From Symbiodinium natans (Eukaryota > Sar > Dinophyceae > Suessiales > Symbiodiniaceae): DNA of 64,000 nucleotides. The stretch's first letter is position 1, and every line of letters begins with the position of its first letter. The notes beneath the pieces were generated by a model. The model saw nothing but the letters and a program-made list of their open reading frames with translations. It was not told the origin of the DNA and made no database searches. Positions 19,946 to 30,649 of this stretch are shown here, in pieces. A program made the position numbers and the translations under genes. The stretch spans positions 1 through 64,000 of the forward strand of contig CAJNDS010002289.1 of assembly GCA_905221605.1 (NCBI GenBank), written 5' to 3'.

Positions 19946-20138
19946 GATTTGAGGGCTAAAAGTTGAAGAAGGTTTGTTAGGCTTATAGGGGCTTCCTAGG
20001 GGTTATATGGGGTCATATGGGGTTACTTGGGTCTATGAGGTTCTAGGAGGGTAAAAGAGGTTGGATGGGGGTGCCGAACAGCCCTAAACCCTAAACCCTA
20101 AGCCCTCCCTAAACACTTGACCCTAACCCCCTTCGAGG

Positions 20139-20285
20139 ATGGGTGAGCACCTGCCCGTGAGCCTCTTCTTCAGCGAGGGCTCCGACTCTGCGACGCCTGA
20201 GGCGGACCAGGGTGTGTCCGTAGTTGAGCGGTTCCGGGGCGGCTTAGGCCTTCGTCTTCCCACACACGGCCGATGCGTTCAAGGT
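20139..20285 (+). CDS. Exon-like segment, MGEHLPVS (copy A)
   Basis: The coding-looking segment MGEHLPVSLFFSEGSDSATP is conserved with 32902-33050 (MGEHLPVSRFFSEGSDSATP). Frame conservation over about 40 codons with several substitutions suggests it was coding before duplication. Family unknown. Confidence 0.4.
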
Positions 20286-21087
20286 TTCTTCGGGGCGTTT
20301 AGCGAAGATGATCCCAACCCTAAGCTCCCTAGAGGTAGGGACGCCAAGAAGCCCCAAAATCCTCAAAGCAGCCCCGCAGTTCTCGGGCTTAGGGTTTAGG
20401 GGTTTCGGGGTTTAGGGTTTAGGTCATCAAGCTCCGTTGCGCATGGCCTCAGCACCACATCACTCCCGCCGCCACCCCCTTGCTGGACCCGTTATCCTGC
20501 ACCCTGAACCAAAGCTTCGCGGACAACTTCCTTCCACGTCGAGTACAGGGCTCCGGGTTTCGTGTGCATAGAGCTTCGGGTTAAGACGTGCCCCCCCCCC
20601 ACTTGGACATCATACTTATAACCCTACTTCTAACTACCCATGAACTTCCAAGCACACGTGAGAACATAGCTACAGTGGTGTTACGGGAACCAGGACACTA
20701 TGAAGATGTTTTTTTCTGATTCCCCTTGTCCGTCTCGAAGAGGCCCTTTAGGGTTTCGGGGTGTGGGGGTTGAGGGTTGGAGTGCATTATTTCGGATTTA
20801 GGGTTTAGGGTTCAGGGTTTAGGGTAGGTCATCGAGCTCAAAGATGGGTTCTAGGGGCGGTAGGAAACCAAACGCCCTGAATACCCCCCAGCCCGAAACC
20901 CTAAACCCTGAACTCTAAACCCAAACCTTAAACCGTAAACCCTGGCCATCCCTGACTTAGGCTCCCCTTACAAAGCAACCAACCCAAACAAAGGGTTTAG
21001 GGTTTAGGGTTTAGGGGGTTTAGGGTATTGTGCTCTTTTTTTATTATGGTGGCTACCAAGACCCTAATCCTCAAATCCCTCCAGCAG

Positions 21088-21162
21088 GTGACAGCAGGCG
21101 ATGTCTTTGCTACCCTGGATGCCGACGGCACTAGGATGTTTGCGATCGAGGACTTCAGGCGG
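21088..21162 (+). CDS. EF-hand exon, degenerate (copy A)
   Basis: It follows CCCTCCAGCAG (acceptor-like) and encodes VTAGDVFATLDADGTRMFAI and a few more residues. The calcium loop reads DADGTRMFAIED: the position-6 Gly is Arg and position 12 is Asp. The paralogue at 34564 keeps the canonical loop. Telomere-like sequence begins just after the exon. Confidence 0.6.
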
Positions 21163-22221
21163 GGTTTAGGGTTTTTTAAAACCCTGAACCCTAAACCCCG
21201 AACCCCAAACCCTGAACCCTAAACCCTAAATTTGAGGGGTTTAGAATTTCGGGTTTCTAGGTGGTTCCTGGGATCCTGGTGAGGGCTTAGTTAGAGATCA
21301 GGATCGGATGGCTTCTGCGTCACGAAGACCAACGCCTTATCCGCCTTATCCATTAGGGCACACACCTAAACCCTAAACCCTATGGGGCAGCAGCTTCTGC
21401 CCGATGTTCGCGAGCTTGGAATTCGCAAGTGAAGCAACGGCTTCTGGCCTCACCAGGAGAGGTCTACAATCCTGAAACCTCAAACGCTAAACCGTCAACC
21501 CTAAATCCTAAGCCCTGAGCCCTAGAATCCCACAACCCTTCCCCTCAACCCCTCTCAGCCCTAAATCCTACGGTTTAGGGTTTGATTAGGCTCTAGGGTT
21601 TAGGGTTTAAGGCCTGTTTTGGGTTTGAGGGTTTAGAACCCCTCAGCCTAAACCTCCTAACCCTGAAAAGACCCTTGCTCCGCAGCCCCTAAACACCTTT
21701 TGGTGAGGTCACCGTCGTCGAAACTCTAAGTGGGGAGGATTCTGAAAGCTCATCCGTGCGTGAGCATGCTGGAGACCGTGGCTGGAAAGAAAGCCCTTGG
21801 ATCCGGTGAGCGAATCGGCAATCGTTCAGCATTCCGCCTGCCCAGCTGCCAGTCAAAGTCGGTGGTGCACCGTTGTCAATGTGATTTGGTGTTGAGGCCT
21901 GTGAATCCCTAAACCCTAAACCCTGAACCCTAAACCCTGAACCCTAAACCCTAACCTTAAATCTTAAACCCTAAATCTTAAACCCTAAACCAGGCGTGTA
22001 GCTCAGGTGGCCAAAGCTGAGCGATCAGAGAGATAATAGCTACTCCCTCAGGCACAGCTATGCTAGCCAGGCCAAATGCGCCAGGCTTCTCAAAGGCCCC
22101 CAGCGGCCCTCAACCCCGCCTCCTCCCCCCTAAACCCCGAAAACCACGAAACCCCACGCCAAACCCTAAGCCCTAACATCCTAAACCCAAAGCACCTATG
22201 TAAACCCCCACCTCAAGCCAG

Positions 22222-22310
22222 GAAGCTGTGTGCCGCCCTGGACTTCAATATGGACCCCAAGGAAATCGACGAGATGCTTCTGAGCTGCAAGGGCATTATG
22301 GGTGTTAAGG
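22222..22310 (+). CDS. KLCAAL exon (copy A, direct)
   Basis: After CTCAAGCCAG (acceptor-like) it encodes KLCAALDFNMDPKEIDEMLL followed by SCKGIMGV. It is conserved at 35559 (+) and 23322-23404 (-). It reads like an EF-hand-type helix-loop-helix partner (FNMDPKEID), but no family is certain. Confidence 0.55.
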
Positions 22311-22894
22311 TTTAGGGTTTCAGGGCTTCTTGGGCTGACAGGATTCATAGGGTGTCAGGCTTGCAGAGCTTATGGTTCTCGTACGGGTTTAGGATTCAGC
22401 AAGATGTCGCAGGCCGCCTCGAACGCGTCCTGACAGGGTTTAGGGTTGACGGCTTGGGGAACCGAAGCCCTGAACACCAAGCCCTCGCCCGAAAATCCGA
22501 CAAGCCGTATGACACGAAACCCGAAACCCTGACATAGGGTTCACAACGCCAGCTTTTCAGGGACTCGTGGGATGAGGGGAATGAAGAGGTGTAAACACGG
22601 CATGACCGGCATAGTGGCATAGTGTGATGCCTCACGAAGTTGCAAGTAGCTCGTATCGAAGTGTGGCCAGGCAGAGGCCTGCCTCCTCCCGCTTTCCACC
22701 CCTCCCCCCCGCCTCCCTCCCTCCCCCTCTGCCCGTCCCTCGCGCACTCTCAGACGCGTATTCCAGACTGTAGACTGTGACGAGACCCCTTTGAGAAGTA
22801 TTCCATGAGTAGGTGGTTTGATGCAGGAAATTTGGAACATGAACACAGTACCTTCAAAGCACAACCCACACAAGCTCGGGCATTGCCTGACTCA

Positions 22895-22942
22895 CCAAGC
22901 CAGAGCCATCAGCATCGGCATAGGCAAACCTTCGAATGTACG
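22895..22942 (-). CDS. EF-hand exon start YADADGSGL (inverted, copy A)
   Basis: Minus strand encodes YIRRFAYADADGSGL followed by GTGAGTCAGG, a good donor site. D-x-D-G-S-G is the first half of a calcium loop. The partner exon (GEFEESW) is missing from copy A. Confidence 0.5.
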
Positions 22943-23321
22943 AGTTTAGGCTTTAGGGCAGTTTGGGGCTATACGAATTAGGGTTTAGGAATTTTTGGGC
23001 TTGGTCTACAAGGGCTTAGGTTGAGGCTTAAGGGGTTAAAGGGCTAGAGAAGGAAGTTGCCGCCCAGATGCAAAGCGCTGTACGACTCTGCAATGACACA
23101 GCTGGCACTCAATCTTATAAGCCCTAACACCCTAAACCCGAAACTCGCCCAAAACAAAACAGCCAACAAGCTGTATAAAGCCCCAAACCTTAGAAGCCCT
23201 ACAAACCCTGCAAACCCTATATGACCTCTAAACCCGTAAGAGAACTATAAGCTCTGTAAGCCTGACACCCTATGAATCCTGTAAGCCCAAGAAACCCTGG
23301 AAACCCTAAACCTTAACTCCA

Positions 23322-23404
23322 ATAATGCCCTTGCAGCTCAGAAGCATCTGGTCGATTTCCATGGGGTCCATATTAAAGCCAAGGGCGGCACACAGCTTCC
23401 TGGC
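23322..23404 (-). CDS. KLCAAL exon (copy A, inverted)
   Basis: Minus strand encodes KLCAALGFNMDPMEIDQMLL then SCKGII. Closer to the copy B exon (Gly after AL) than to the direct copy at 22222. Confidence 0.5.
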
Positions 23405-23499
23405 TTGAGGCGGAAGTTTCAATGGTTGTTTTATCGGGTCCCTTTAATGTGTTTAATTGTAAACGCTTAAGGAGGAAACAGGGTTTCTGTAACAAAGGG

Positions 23500-23665
23500 G
23501 AGGAAGGGTCCAGGTCGGGGGTGTCGGGAGGTTAAAGGGGTTAAGGGGGGGGTGGGGGGGGTGGGTGGGAGGGGGGGGTTGGGGTGGGGGGGGGGGTTGG
23601 GGCAGCTCCCTTCAAGCGATGGGGGGGGGGGTCCCACAGGGCGGCAAGGGGCGGGGGGGGGGGGC
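23500..23665. repeat. G-run-rich block
   Basis: Many runs of 6-12 G on the plus strand (GGGGTGGGGGGGGTGGGTGGG and similar), likely able to form G-quadruplexes. Minus-strand Pro-rich ORF is an artefact. Confidence 0.85.
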
Positions 23666-24469
23666 GGCGTGACAAAGTCTTGCATGGGGGTGTCGAGGAT
23701 GTTTATGATGGCCTAAGTGTACCTTAATGGGGGATTTAGGGTATCTTCAACAGGGTATTTGGGTGGTTTACGTGGAGTCTATAGGGTTTAGGGCTAAGAG
23801 GTTTCGACCCCTTCGAGGGAGTTCCTTTGTGTTGAGGGTTTGGGGTTTAGGGGGTTTCGGGATGAGGGTGGCTGCATGTCTTGTCTAGGTTACTGTCCAA
23901 GACCAACTTACCAGAGGGTCGTGTTGACGTTGGGAGCTTTGCTGGCCTTCCCCCGAAACCGCGAACTCCTGCAGCCTTAGCTCGCAAAACTCCCGAACCC
24001 CCAAGCTCCTAGGCGCCTAAAACACGCCCCCCCCAGCCCGGGTCCTCTGCAGGTCCTTTGGTGGCCCCGTAAAGTGAGGGTCTTCAGGGTCCGCAGCAAG
24101 ATGCCTCCGGGGGTTTTTCTGGGGTCCCTACGCCGACTGGCCGCCTGCAAGAAGGTTTTCCTAAATCACGAGACTCGATCTTTGTGCTCCAAACAGAGAA
24201 GAGAACAAGAAAGAGAGAAAGGAGTGAGAGTGGGCGTGGACGAGAGGCGAGCCAAGTGAATTGTTATGCCACCATCCCACCAGCAATAGGGGCTCAAGGG
24301 CTCAAAGGCTGAGAGCAATATCTCCTTTCAGGATTTTAAACCTAAACTCTTCAACCCTGACCCTTAATCCCTGAAGCCATAAGAGTGGATCGTCTGCTAT
24401 GGTTTTTTGAGGTGCTATACGGTGTACTTGGATACAACCCCACGTCTGACTGTGCTTATCAAGGCCCTC

Positions 24470-24800
24470 CGCCTCTACGACGACCGGTCGCGGTCAATCA
24501 TCTGTTTCAGAAGTTCATGCCCTGCCCTTACCCGGCGAGGAGTGCACAGGCGACTTGGGGCCAACTAGAGTCAGGGAAGGTTGGGGAGCATGTTGGAGCT
24601 GTCGGTTTCGGAGCTTCCCCAAAATTTGGCAGGCGGTGCCGCAGACCCGCGTGACGCCGGTCGGTGTCATCAAGTCGCTGCACATGATGTCAGGAGTCCT
24701 GGGGCCGCCACCTCCAAAGTCCCCAACCCGCGGTGGTGGTGCGCCATCTGCCAGTGGCCCGAGTTCTGGCACCCACAAGCTACAGTCCGCCGGCATGGGG
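24470..24800. repeat. Dispersed repeat family C, copy 1
   Basis: It shares CCTCTACGACGACCGGTCG, CCCGGCGAGGA, GACCCGCGTGACGCCGGTCG and CATCTGCCAGTGGCCCGAGTT with 25240-25620 and 41275-41745. It encodes no agreed frame across copies. Confidence 0.8.
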
Positions 24801-24834
24801 TGCAGAGAGAGGTATGGCTAGAATAAGTCTTAGT

Positions 24835-25110
24835 GCTCCGTGTTGTGCCTCCGCTGCCAGTTTTGAGGTCACGCAAGTGCGTGGACTCCTCAGCGCCCAT
24901 CTTCAGCCTCCTTGGGCAGCACTCCACTGCACTGCTGCTAAGACTGCTGAGCTGAGACCAGGGAGGCTTCATCCGCCTCATGTCTCTCTGGAGCCGCTCT
25001 GGAGAGTCACCCTTTTGAAACTCTATAAACAACATATGGAGGAGCTGCTTGAGACCCCACGCAGCACACCTGGGGCAGCGCGGGAGCTGTGGAGGAGGCC
25101 TGAGGGTTGA
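24835..25110 (+). other. Low-confidence exon-like block ending MEELLETP
   Basis: MEELLETPRSTPGAARELW here resembles MEDLIETPHSTPPAAQESA at 40315-40375. The two blocks share surrounding sequence (GCTTCATCCGCCTCATG / GCTTCATTTGCCTCATG). Upstream frames differ, so coding status is unsure. Confidence 0.35.
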
Positions 25111-25239
25111 GGGTTTAGGGTTTTAGGGTTTTAGGGTCTAGGGTGTGGGGTTTCGGAAATGCCATCACTGCACACTCGCCGAGGCCAGGACTTTTTCGGG
25201 GTTTCGGGATAGGGTTACAATTACAGGTTGCTGCAGTGA

Positions 25240-25620
25240 CGCTACCTTCTTTCACTATCGCCCTGCTTCGAAGTTCTCATGCACCTTCGGGGAAGCTGCG
25301 TCCGAGCACAGGTTGCGCGGTGCGACGAAGGTGGCGACGCCGATGGCAGCTGCTGTGACAACGCCTATGGCTCTGCCCGTGCCTCTACGACGACCGGTCG
25401 TGGTCATCTGTTTCAGAACTTCATGCCCCGGAATTTCCCCGGCGAGGAGTGCGCAGGCGACTTTGGGGCCAGAGTCAGGGAAGGAGCTGTCGGTTTGGAA
25501 GCCTCGGCGGCCTCAAGCCGGCACGGTGGTGGTGCAGCATCTGCCAGTGGCCCGAGTTCCTTGCACCCACGTCTAAGCTACAGCCCGCCGGCATGGGGTG
25601 CAGAGTGGCATGGTGGCAAT
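25240..25620. repeat. Dispersed repeat family C, copy 2
   Basis: See copy 1. It begins with CTACCTTCTTTCACTATCGCC, as does the copy at 41268. A 378-codon-spaced set of ORFs exists in all frames; none is convincing. Confidence 0.8.
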
Positions 25621-25658
25621 TGCCTTGTGCCTCCGTTAGAAGTTGCAAGGTCGCGCCA

Positions 25659-25710
25659 GGGGACATATGTGCCGGTGAAAGAACGTTTTGTCACCGGCAC
25701 ATATGTCCCC
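25659..25710. other. Perfect 20-bp inverted repeat
   Basis: GGGGACATATGTGCCGGTGA (25659-25678) and TCACCGGCACATATGTCCCC (25691-25710) are exact reverse complements around a 12-nt loop. A further half copy (ACATGTGCCGGTGAAAAAAC) lies at about 25785. It resembles joined transposon ends or a protein-binding palindrome. Confidence 0.92.
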
Positions 25711-26019
25711 TAAGGACTTTGGCTTCCGAGGCTGAAGATGTTTTTGGGCAGGCTCTGCCGCGTCGTCCACACACGGGCGTATGACATGTGCCGGTGAAAA
25801 AACAGAAGCGCCGCTGTGGTTTCTACGGTGCTGCCAGTGAACTGTCTGTTTTTCATGAGAGCGACGTCGCAGTGAGACTTAACAGCATCCCTAGATTTGG
25901 CTCAAAAGTGCAAAGTGCATTGGAGAGCTGAGCCAACTTTGCGCTGACAGCTTCAGCTTTCTATGCATTGAGCAGTGATGCCAAGGGCTTAGAAGGGATG
26001 CCGGAGCGCCGGAGGTTTG

Positions 26020-26260
26020 TAAGGTGTTAAGGGTACCTATCCTGGAGAAGCTCGATGCCGATGCCTTGTTTGCCGTGGGCCCAACAGGCCTGGGAAGCTA
26101 CTGTTCGCGAAAAAACCCGGTGGGGGTTCGGGTACTTGAGGGGGTTACCACGTCTAAATCCAGAGGTTTCTATGCTGCCAAGTTCCTCCCTGTGAATAAC
26201 CCCAACTTCGAACTGGCCCACGCTGTGGCGCAGGTTTTCTGCTGGGACTGCGGTCGCCTG
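26020..26260 (+). other. Possible exon pieces, family unknown
   Basis: Open frame with protein-like sequence: LEKLDADALFAVGPTGLGSY (about 26041-26100) and NPNFELAHAVAQVFCWDCG (about 26201-26258). The first contains ACTGTTCGCG-type downstream context without a clear donor. No domain recognised. Confidence 0.35.
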
Positions 26261-26659
26261 CCTTGGAGGCGAGGTTGGGAGGGCCTTTGGGCTTTGAAGG
26301 TGCAGGGTGTGGGTGGTGCAAGGTTAAGGGTTCTGGGTCGAGCTACCATGAGCTACCGGTTTTCGATTCACATCTTTGGGAGCCGGAAGCCATGATGCGT
26401 GGTCTGCTGTTGGATTTGTGTTGCTCGTGCTCGCGCCTGTGGCAGCTCACGACTTTGTGTCGCCAGGACCACCAAAAAGGCGGACCTCCAGGACTCGGCT
26501 TACCATGCTGCTGAAAGGGCGGGGGCTTTGGGGGTTTTGACGGGTGTCTCAGTTTTTAGCGTGAACCTCGGTCCCAATGGGCCCACTGGAAGGAGCAGAC
26601 GGCGAGCCTCCAGACCGAGCACAAGGCAGGATTCGTTATGGGATAGGTTGTACATCATG

Positions 26660-27040
26660 TACATCGTGGGTCTGGCCGGGTTTGGATGACTATAAATAGG
26701 GCTTGAGCTGAGGTTTTGGGTTCAGGGTTTGGGTTTCGGGCTTTGGGTGTTGGGTATGGGATGGGGTGAGGTGGACTTACGTAGTGGCAAGCACAGGTTT
26801 GTCGATTCCGGACGAAGATGCCTGACCGCAAATGCCCAAACAAATTGTGTGGGGACACATCCTTCACAAAGCACAGCCGACAACTCCGCAGCGAGCGTGA
26901 TGTTGGCGCCCCAAAACTCACACGCAGTATCTCGAAATCCTGGAGCGAAGACACAGAGAAAAACTGTCATCCTGCCCGTCAAATGCTTGGGTCTCCGGGG
27001 TTCGCACCGAAATGTCACGGTCTCTGACTGTGCGGCAGTC
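26660..27040. other. Stretch without recognised gene
   Basis: Open frames on both strands of about 100 codons overlap each other. The minus-strand one (ACEFWGANITLAAELSAVLC) reads best, but there is no family or conserved copy to support it. Confidence 0.3.
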
Positions 27041-27179
27041 CCTAAACCCTAAACCCTATCAAACCCTAAACCCTAAGCCCTAAGCCCTAAGCCCTAAGCC
27101 CTAAGCCCTAAGCCCTAAGCCCTAAACCCTAAACCCTAAACCCTAAACCCTAAACCCTAAACCCTAAACCCTAAACCCT
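27041..27179. repeat. CCCTAAA/CCCTAAG tract
   Basis: About 19 heptamers; a run of CCCTAAG variants is followed by pure CCCTAAA, so variants are clustered as in tandem amplification. Confidence 0.95.
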
Positions 27180-27995
27180 GCCTTCCAAACATCAAGCTGA
27201 TGGTTTGCCCTGCCCAGTGTTCATGTGAGCTAGACAAGTGTCTCCAGCACGTTGCCAGCTGCTGCCTAGCCCCACCACCGTGTAGGTTTCTTTAACCTTG
27301 TTGTAGAGAGCCCCAAACCCTAAACCCTAAACCCTAAACCCCAAACCACAAACCCCAAACCCTAAACCCTAAACAGTTGAGAGTTTTTTTATGTGGAGCT
27401 TGGGAAGGTGCTCGGGCCGGGTAGGCATCCTTGCCGGGTGAAGCAGACCTGTTGTCGCCGTGCTTCCTTTGCAGCACTGGTAATGTAAAATACATGTTTG
27501 TGTCTCCACCATGTCTGCGTCATTGCTTTTCATGTTTATGCATGCAGTGTCATAGACTGAAGCGAGCGTGAAGTAACCCTGGCGCAGCTTTTCAGGATCC
27601 CCTCCCCCAAAGTTTCTTACGTCGCAGGTGCCCCAATCTTCGCCCCTTAAGCTGTCTGTGCAGAAATCAGGACCTCTTGCCGGCGGTGTGGCGGCCGCGG
27701 CTACAGGAGTCGAGCTTGGCTTTAGCCATTCAGGCTGTTTTTGGGGGAGGTTAAAGCTCTCGATGGGGTCAAAGTAGCAAAACCAAGGAAACCCAAAGCT
27801 GTAACTCTCAGATTCGCTCCCTTCGGTGCTCGGCTACGAGCATGAGATACCGAACAGCCTTTTCACTACTCCTCGCAACGTAACGAGTAGACGTACCGTG
27901 GGCCACAGGCTCTTATCCACAGGAGAGTCAGCAACCGAAAAAGCTATGCACTCCCACATCAATAAAAATGTCAAGGCCGTGAGAGTTCCCATCCC
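27180..27995. other. Stretch without recognised gene
   Basis: Contains a short CCCTAAA tract at about 27312-27375. No ORF above 60 codons is supported and no repeat relationship to the rest of the window was noticed. Confidence 0.4.
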
Positions 27996-28129
27996 CAAAC
28001 CCTAAACCCTAAACCCTAAACCCTAAACCCGCAACCCTAAACCCTAAACCCTAAACCCTAAACCCTAAACCCTAAACCCTAAACCCTAAACCCTAAACCC
28101 TAAACCCTAAACCCTAAACCCTAAACCCT
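27996..28129. repeat. CCCTAAA tract
   Basis: About 19 almost perfect heptamers, followed by TTTAGGG tracts at about 28208-28300, so the two orientations lie about 80 bp apart. Confidence 0.95.
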
Positions 28130-28620
28130 GTTTATCGAAGAAGGAGGCAGCTTTGCTGGCTGGCTGCAAGGAAGGGGAGGCCAGCAGGCTAGAGACCAGA
28201 GAGAGGAGGTTTAGGGTTTAGGGTCCAGGGTTTAGGGGTTAGGGTTTAGGGATTAAGGTTTAGGGTTTCGGGTTTAGGGTTTAGGGTCCCGGGTTTAGGG
28301 AACCGTGCCAAAGAGGAAGCGCATCTTACTAAAAGCGGATATCAGAAGGTTTGAGGAAAAAAGCGCGGCTTCAAAGGTTGAGGGGGAAGCTTTTGAGGCC
28401 TTCGCATGAGAGTTCATGCAGATCAGAGTAGACTTTGCACAAGTAGCCGTGATATCTGGTTGTGCGGAACGGTCATTCGCAACAGGCTCCACTCTAAAAT
28501 GAAAAACAAGACAAACCCTTCTGGTCCGCCCCACACTAGTATTTCCTTGTTGTCCCTTTATGCTTATAAACAAAAACAACTCTACTCATGAAGGCCCCTT
28601 TGTACCCTAAGCTTGGGATG

Positions 28621-28706
28621 TTCCCCTTATACCAACAGTCCTTAATCGGGATGATCGTGCTCCCTATTGTAACCCCTATGAAGGACTGTTAGTATTGGGT
28701 GGGTGC
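28621..28706. mobile_element. Short terminal-inverted-repeat element, copy 1
   Basis: Left arm CCTTATACCAACAGTCCTT and right arm AAGGACTGTTAGTATTGGG are imperfect reverse complements. The right arm and its lead-in CCCTATGAAGGACTGTTAGT are shared with 51590-51746. Looks like a MITE-type element with no coding capacity. Confidence 0.7.
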
Positions 28707-28749
28707 TTCTATCAGGCACTGGCTTTGCAAAGAGCTGAGCTGTGCGCAG

Positions 28750-28860
28750 GTGGCGGTCGAAAAGGAGGATGTGTGCGCGCGGCTCAGCGATGACCGCGTT
28801 GCCTGCTGGGGTCACGGCCCGAACGGACAGCTGGGACAACAGCTGGATGTCCAGTCTGTG
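28750..28860 (+). CDS. RCC1-repeat exon 1
   Basis: After CTGTGCGCAG (acceptor-like) the frame encodes VCARLSDDRVACWGHGPNGQ followed by LGQQ. CWGxGxxGQLG is the hallmark of RCC1/ATS1 beta-propeller blades. First of about seven pieces of one gene on the + strand up to 32.7 kb. Such proteins act as guanine-exchange factors or binding scaffolds; the specific role is unknown. Confidence 0.75.
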
Positions 28861-29087
28861 GGCCTGAAGTTAGAAAAGCTTTATTTTGTTTGACAAATAA
28901 GTTCCGTCACAGGTTCGGTGGCTGTACCGGGTACGCGTGTGAAGCCTGCGGTGCAATGGTAAAATGATGCTCAACACCCTTAAGCACCCCAGTCCAGCTG
29001 CCCTGAGAATCACCCGAAACCCGAAACCCTTAAACCCTCAACCCTCAACCCTAAACCCTCAACGCTGAACCCTAAAGCCTCGAGGTC

Positions 29088-29212
29088 CGAGGACATGGGG
29101 GATAATTTGGTCCCAGCCAATCTGGGCCAGGGAGCCCTGGACGTGGTGGCCGGGGACGTTCAGAGCTGCGCCCGGCTGACGGATCAGTCCCCGAAATGCT
29201 GGGGCACCTGGG
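29088..29212 (+). CDS. RCC1-repeat exon 2
   Basis: Encodes MGDNLVPANLGQGALDVVAG then VQSCARLTDQSPKCWG. The pattern (G-DNL-x3-LG-x-G, then SCARL-x4-KCWG) matches the second part of an RCC1 blade and the start of the next. Fits directly after exon 1 in family order. Confidence 0.75.
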
Positions 29213-29299
29213 TCTTCATTCAGCAATCCCAAAGGTATCCCAACGCAGATCGCTCTTTTATTTTGATTGTTTGTTTTTTTTTTTTTTTTGTGTGTGTGT

Positions 29300-29629
29300 G
29301 TGTGTGTGTGTGTAAACGCCTGAACATGGTGATCGCTGTGATTGACATTTCCATTTGCAGGGGGCAGTGACCCGCTCATAAGCTCACTGCCAATGAAGCT
29401 GCTTATGAGTTGGGAGGATATCCAGGCTGATCACCTGGACGTACCTGCATGTAGAGTGGGATACCACACTGCTTGTGACATCATGTACCCTGAAGTCCCG
29501 AGGCAGGCAACCATGCTCCTTTTCATTCTTCCCTTCTTCTTGACTCCTCTTGAGTGTGTTGTGGGTCTGGTGGTTGGTACATGTTGGTACCGTGATCACT
29601 GCATCAGTTCATGCCAAGCCAAAGTGTGT
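29300..29629 (+). repeat. 330-bp direct repeat, copy 1
   Basis: It runs from the (GT)n after the T-run to AAGCCAAAGTGTGT and matches 30033-30362 with an offset of exactly 733 and only one substitution noticed (CAGGGGGCAG versus CAAGGGGCAG). It lies inside the presumed intron of the RCC1 gene. Confidence 0.93.
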
Positions 29630-30032
29630 ACCAGTTCTGGTTTTTCCCGACATGGGGCCAGATCTCAGGGGCATGTGCCCGAGCCCGCGATAGCGGATGA
29701 GTGAATCACAACGTTGCAGACGCTTGTTCTCATCCATCGGGATCATCTGCAGTAGGATGACATGTGCCCACAGTGGGCTTCATCGGGATCATCGGTCACT
29801 GCACGGTCAAGGGCCGCGGTCAAGGGTTGATCAGTAGAGACAGCTTGCTGAACATGTGCTTTCCCTAGGAGTGCAGGTAGATCGTCTGTGCATGTGCAGG
29901 TAGGAGGACCAGGTAGGCACGCGCTCAAGGTATCCGGAATCCTTAAACTGACATGTCATTGATCTCTTGTTGCTGTTCATGACTGGCTTGCTGACACCTG
30001 CTTGCTTCTTCGCGTCCTTTTCGCCCTTCGGG

Positions 30033-30362
30033 GCGTGTGTGTGTGTAAACGCCTGAACATGGTGATCGCTGTGATTGACATTTCCATTTGCAAGGGGCAG
30101 TGACCCGCTCATAAGCTCACTGCCAATGAAGCTGCTTATGAGTTGGGAGGATATCCAGGCTGATCACCTGGACGTACCTGCATGTAGAGTGGGATACCAC
30201 ACTGCTTGTGACATCATGTACCCTGAAGTCCCGAGGCAGGCAACCATGCTCCTTTTCATTCTTCCCTTCTTCTTGACTCCTCTTGAGTGTGTTGTGGGTC
30301 TGGTGGTTGGTACATGTTGGTACCGTGATCACTGCATCAGTTCATGCCAAGCCAAAGTGTGT
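30033..30362 (+). repeat. 330-bp direct repeat, copy 2
   Basis: See copy 1. The pair brackets about 400 bp. It could be a recent tandem duplication or a degenerate LTR pair, but it lacks clear TG...CA ends and target duplications. A 96-codon open frame is preserved in both because they are almost identical. Confidence 0.93.
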
Positions 30363-30494
30363 GAGGTTGTGTTTCACGCACATCCCTGGTTTCGCATCGC
30401 ATCCCAAACTCCGCCCAACAGTTCCCAACCCGCTTTGAGCCTCAGAGCCTCACCGTCCCGAAGCCCAGTCGATCCCCAAGGCAAGGGCCTCACA

Positions 30495-30568
30495 AGCGCC
30501 TTGGGTCAGGGCAGCTCGAGCTTTGGAGAGAGCCTTCTTCCGGTGGATTTGGGGCAGCCGGTGCTCCA
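30495..30568 (+). CDS. RCC1-repeat exon 3
   Basis: Encodes SALGQGSSSFGESLLPVDLG then QPVLQ, followed by GTGCGC. GESLLPVDLG matches the conserved blade core MGDNLPAVDLG. The acceptor is uncertain. Confidence 0.6.
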
Positions 30569-30649
30569 GGTGCGCTTCTCTCGAATCGGGAAGACAACCC
30601 ACGTTAACGCCCCTTAAACCGTTGTAAAACCCTGCAAAGCCCGAAGAAT

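Larger units (their letters stand above)
22545..23415 (-). repeat. Inverted segment inside copy A
   Basis: Reverse complement of about 35560-36420 in copy B. It carries, on the minus strand, the KLCAAL exon and the YADADGSGL exon. Because a direct KLCAAL exon also lies at 22222, copy A holds an inverted duplication. A C-rich stretch at 22680-22740 matches the GGGGA-rich stretch at 36200-36300. Confidence 0.88.
19765..24262. repeat. Large segmental duplication, copy A
   Basis: It matches 32470-37112 over many blocks in the same order: the RCC1-like piece, a block encoding MGEHLPVS, the EF-hand exon, the AGCTCAGGTGGCCAAA block, the KLCAAL exon, and the final ACGAGAGGCGAGCCAAGTGA block. Differences include telomere-tract lengths, an inverted segment at 22545-23415, and loss of the GEFEESW exon. 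Confidence 0.9.

Noticed and set aside
21996-22060. tRNA-like GTGTAGCTCAGGTGGCCAAA
   Set aside because: It has an A-box-like TAGCTCAGGTGG, but no B box (GGTTCRANNCC), no cloverleaf and no anticodon stem. The same block in copy B (35328 onward) does not improve it.
23467-23685. Pro-rich minus-strand ORF
   Set aside because: Translation of C-runs opposite the G-run block.
26692-26698. TATA-box-like TATAAAT
   Set aside because: Dinoflagellate promoters generally lack TATA boxes and no gene start follows.
29300-30362. LTR pair of a second retrotransposon
   Set aside because: The repeats lack TG...CA ends, primer site and target duplications, and only about 400 bp of non-coding DNA lies between them.
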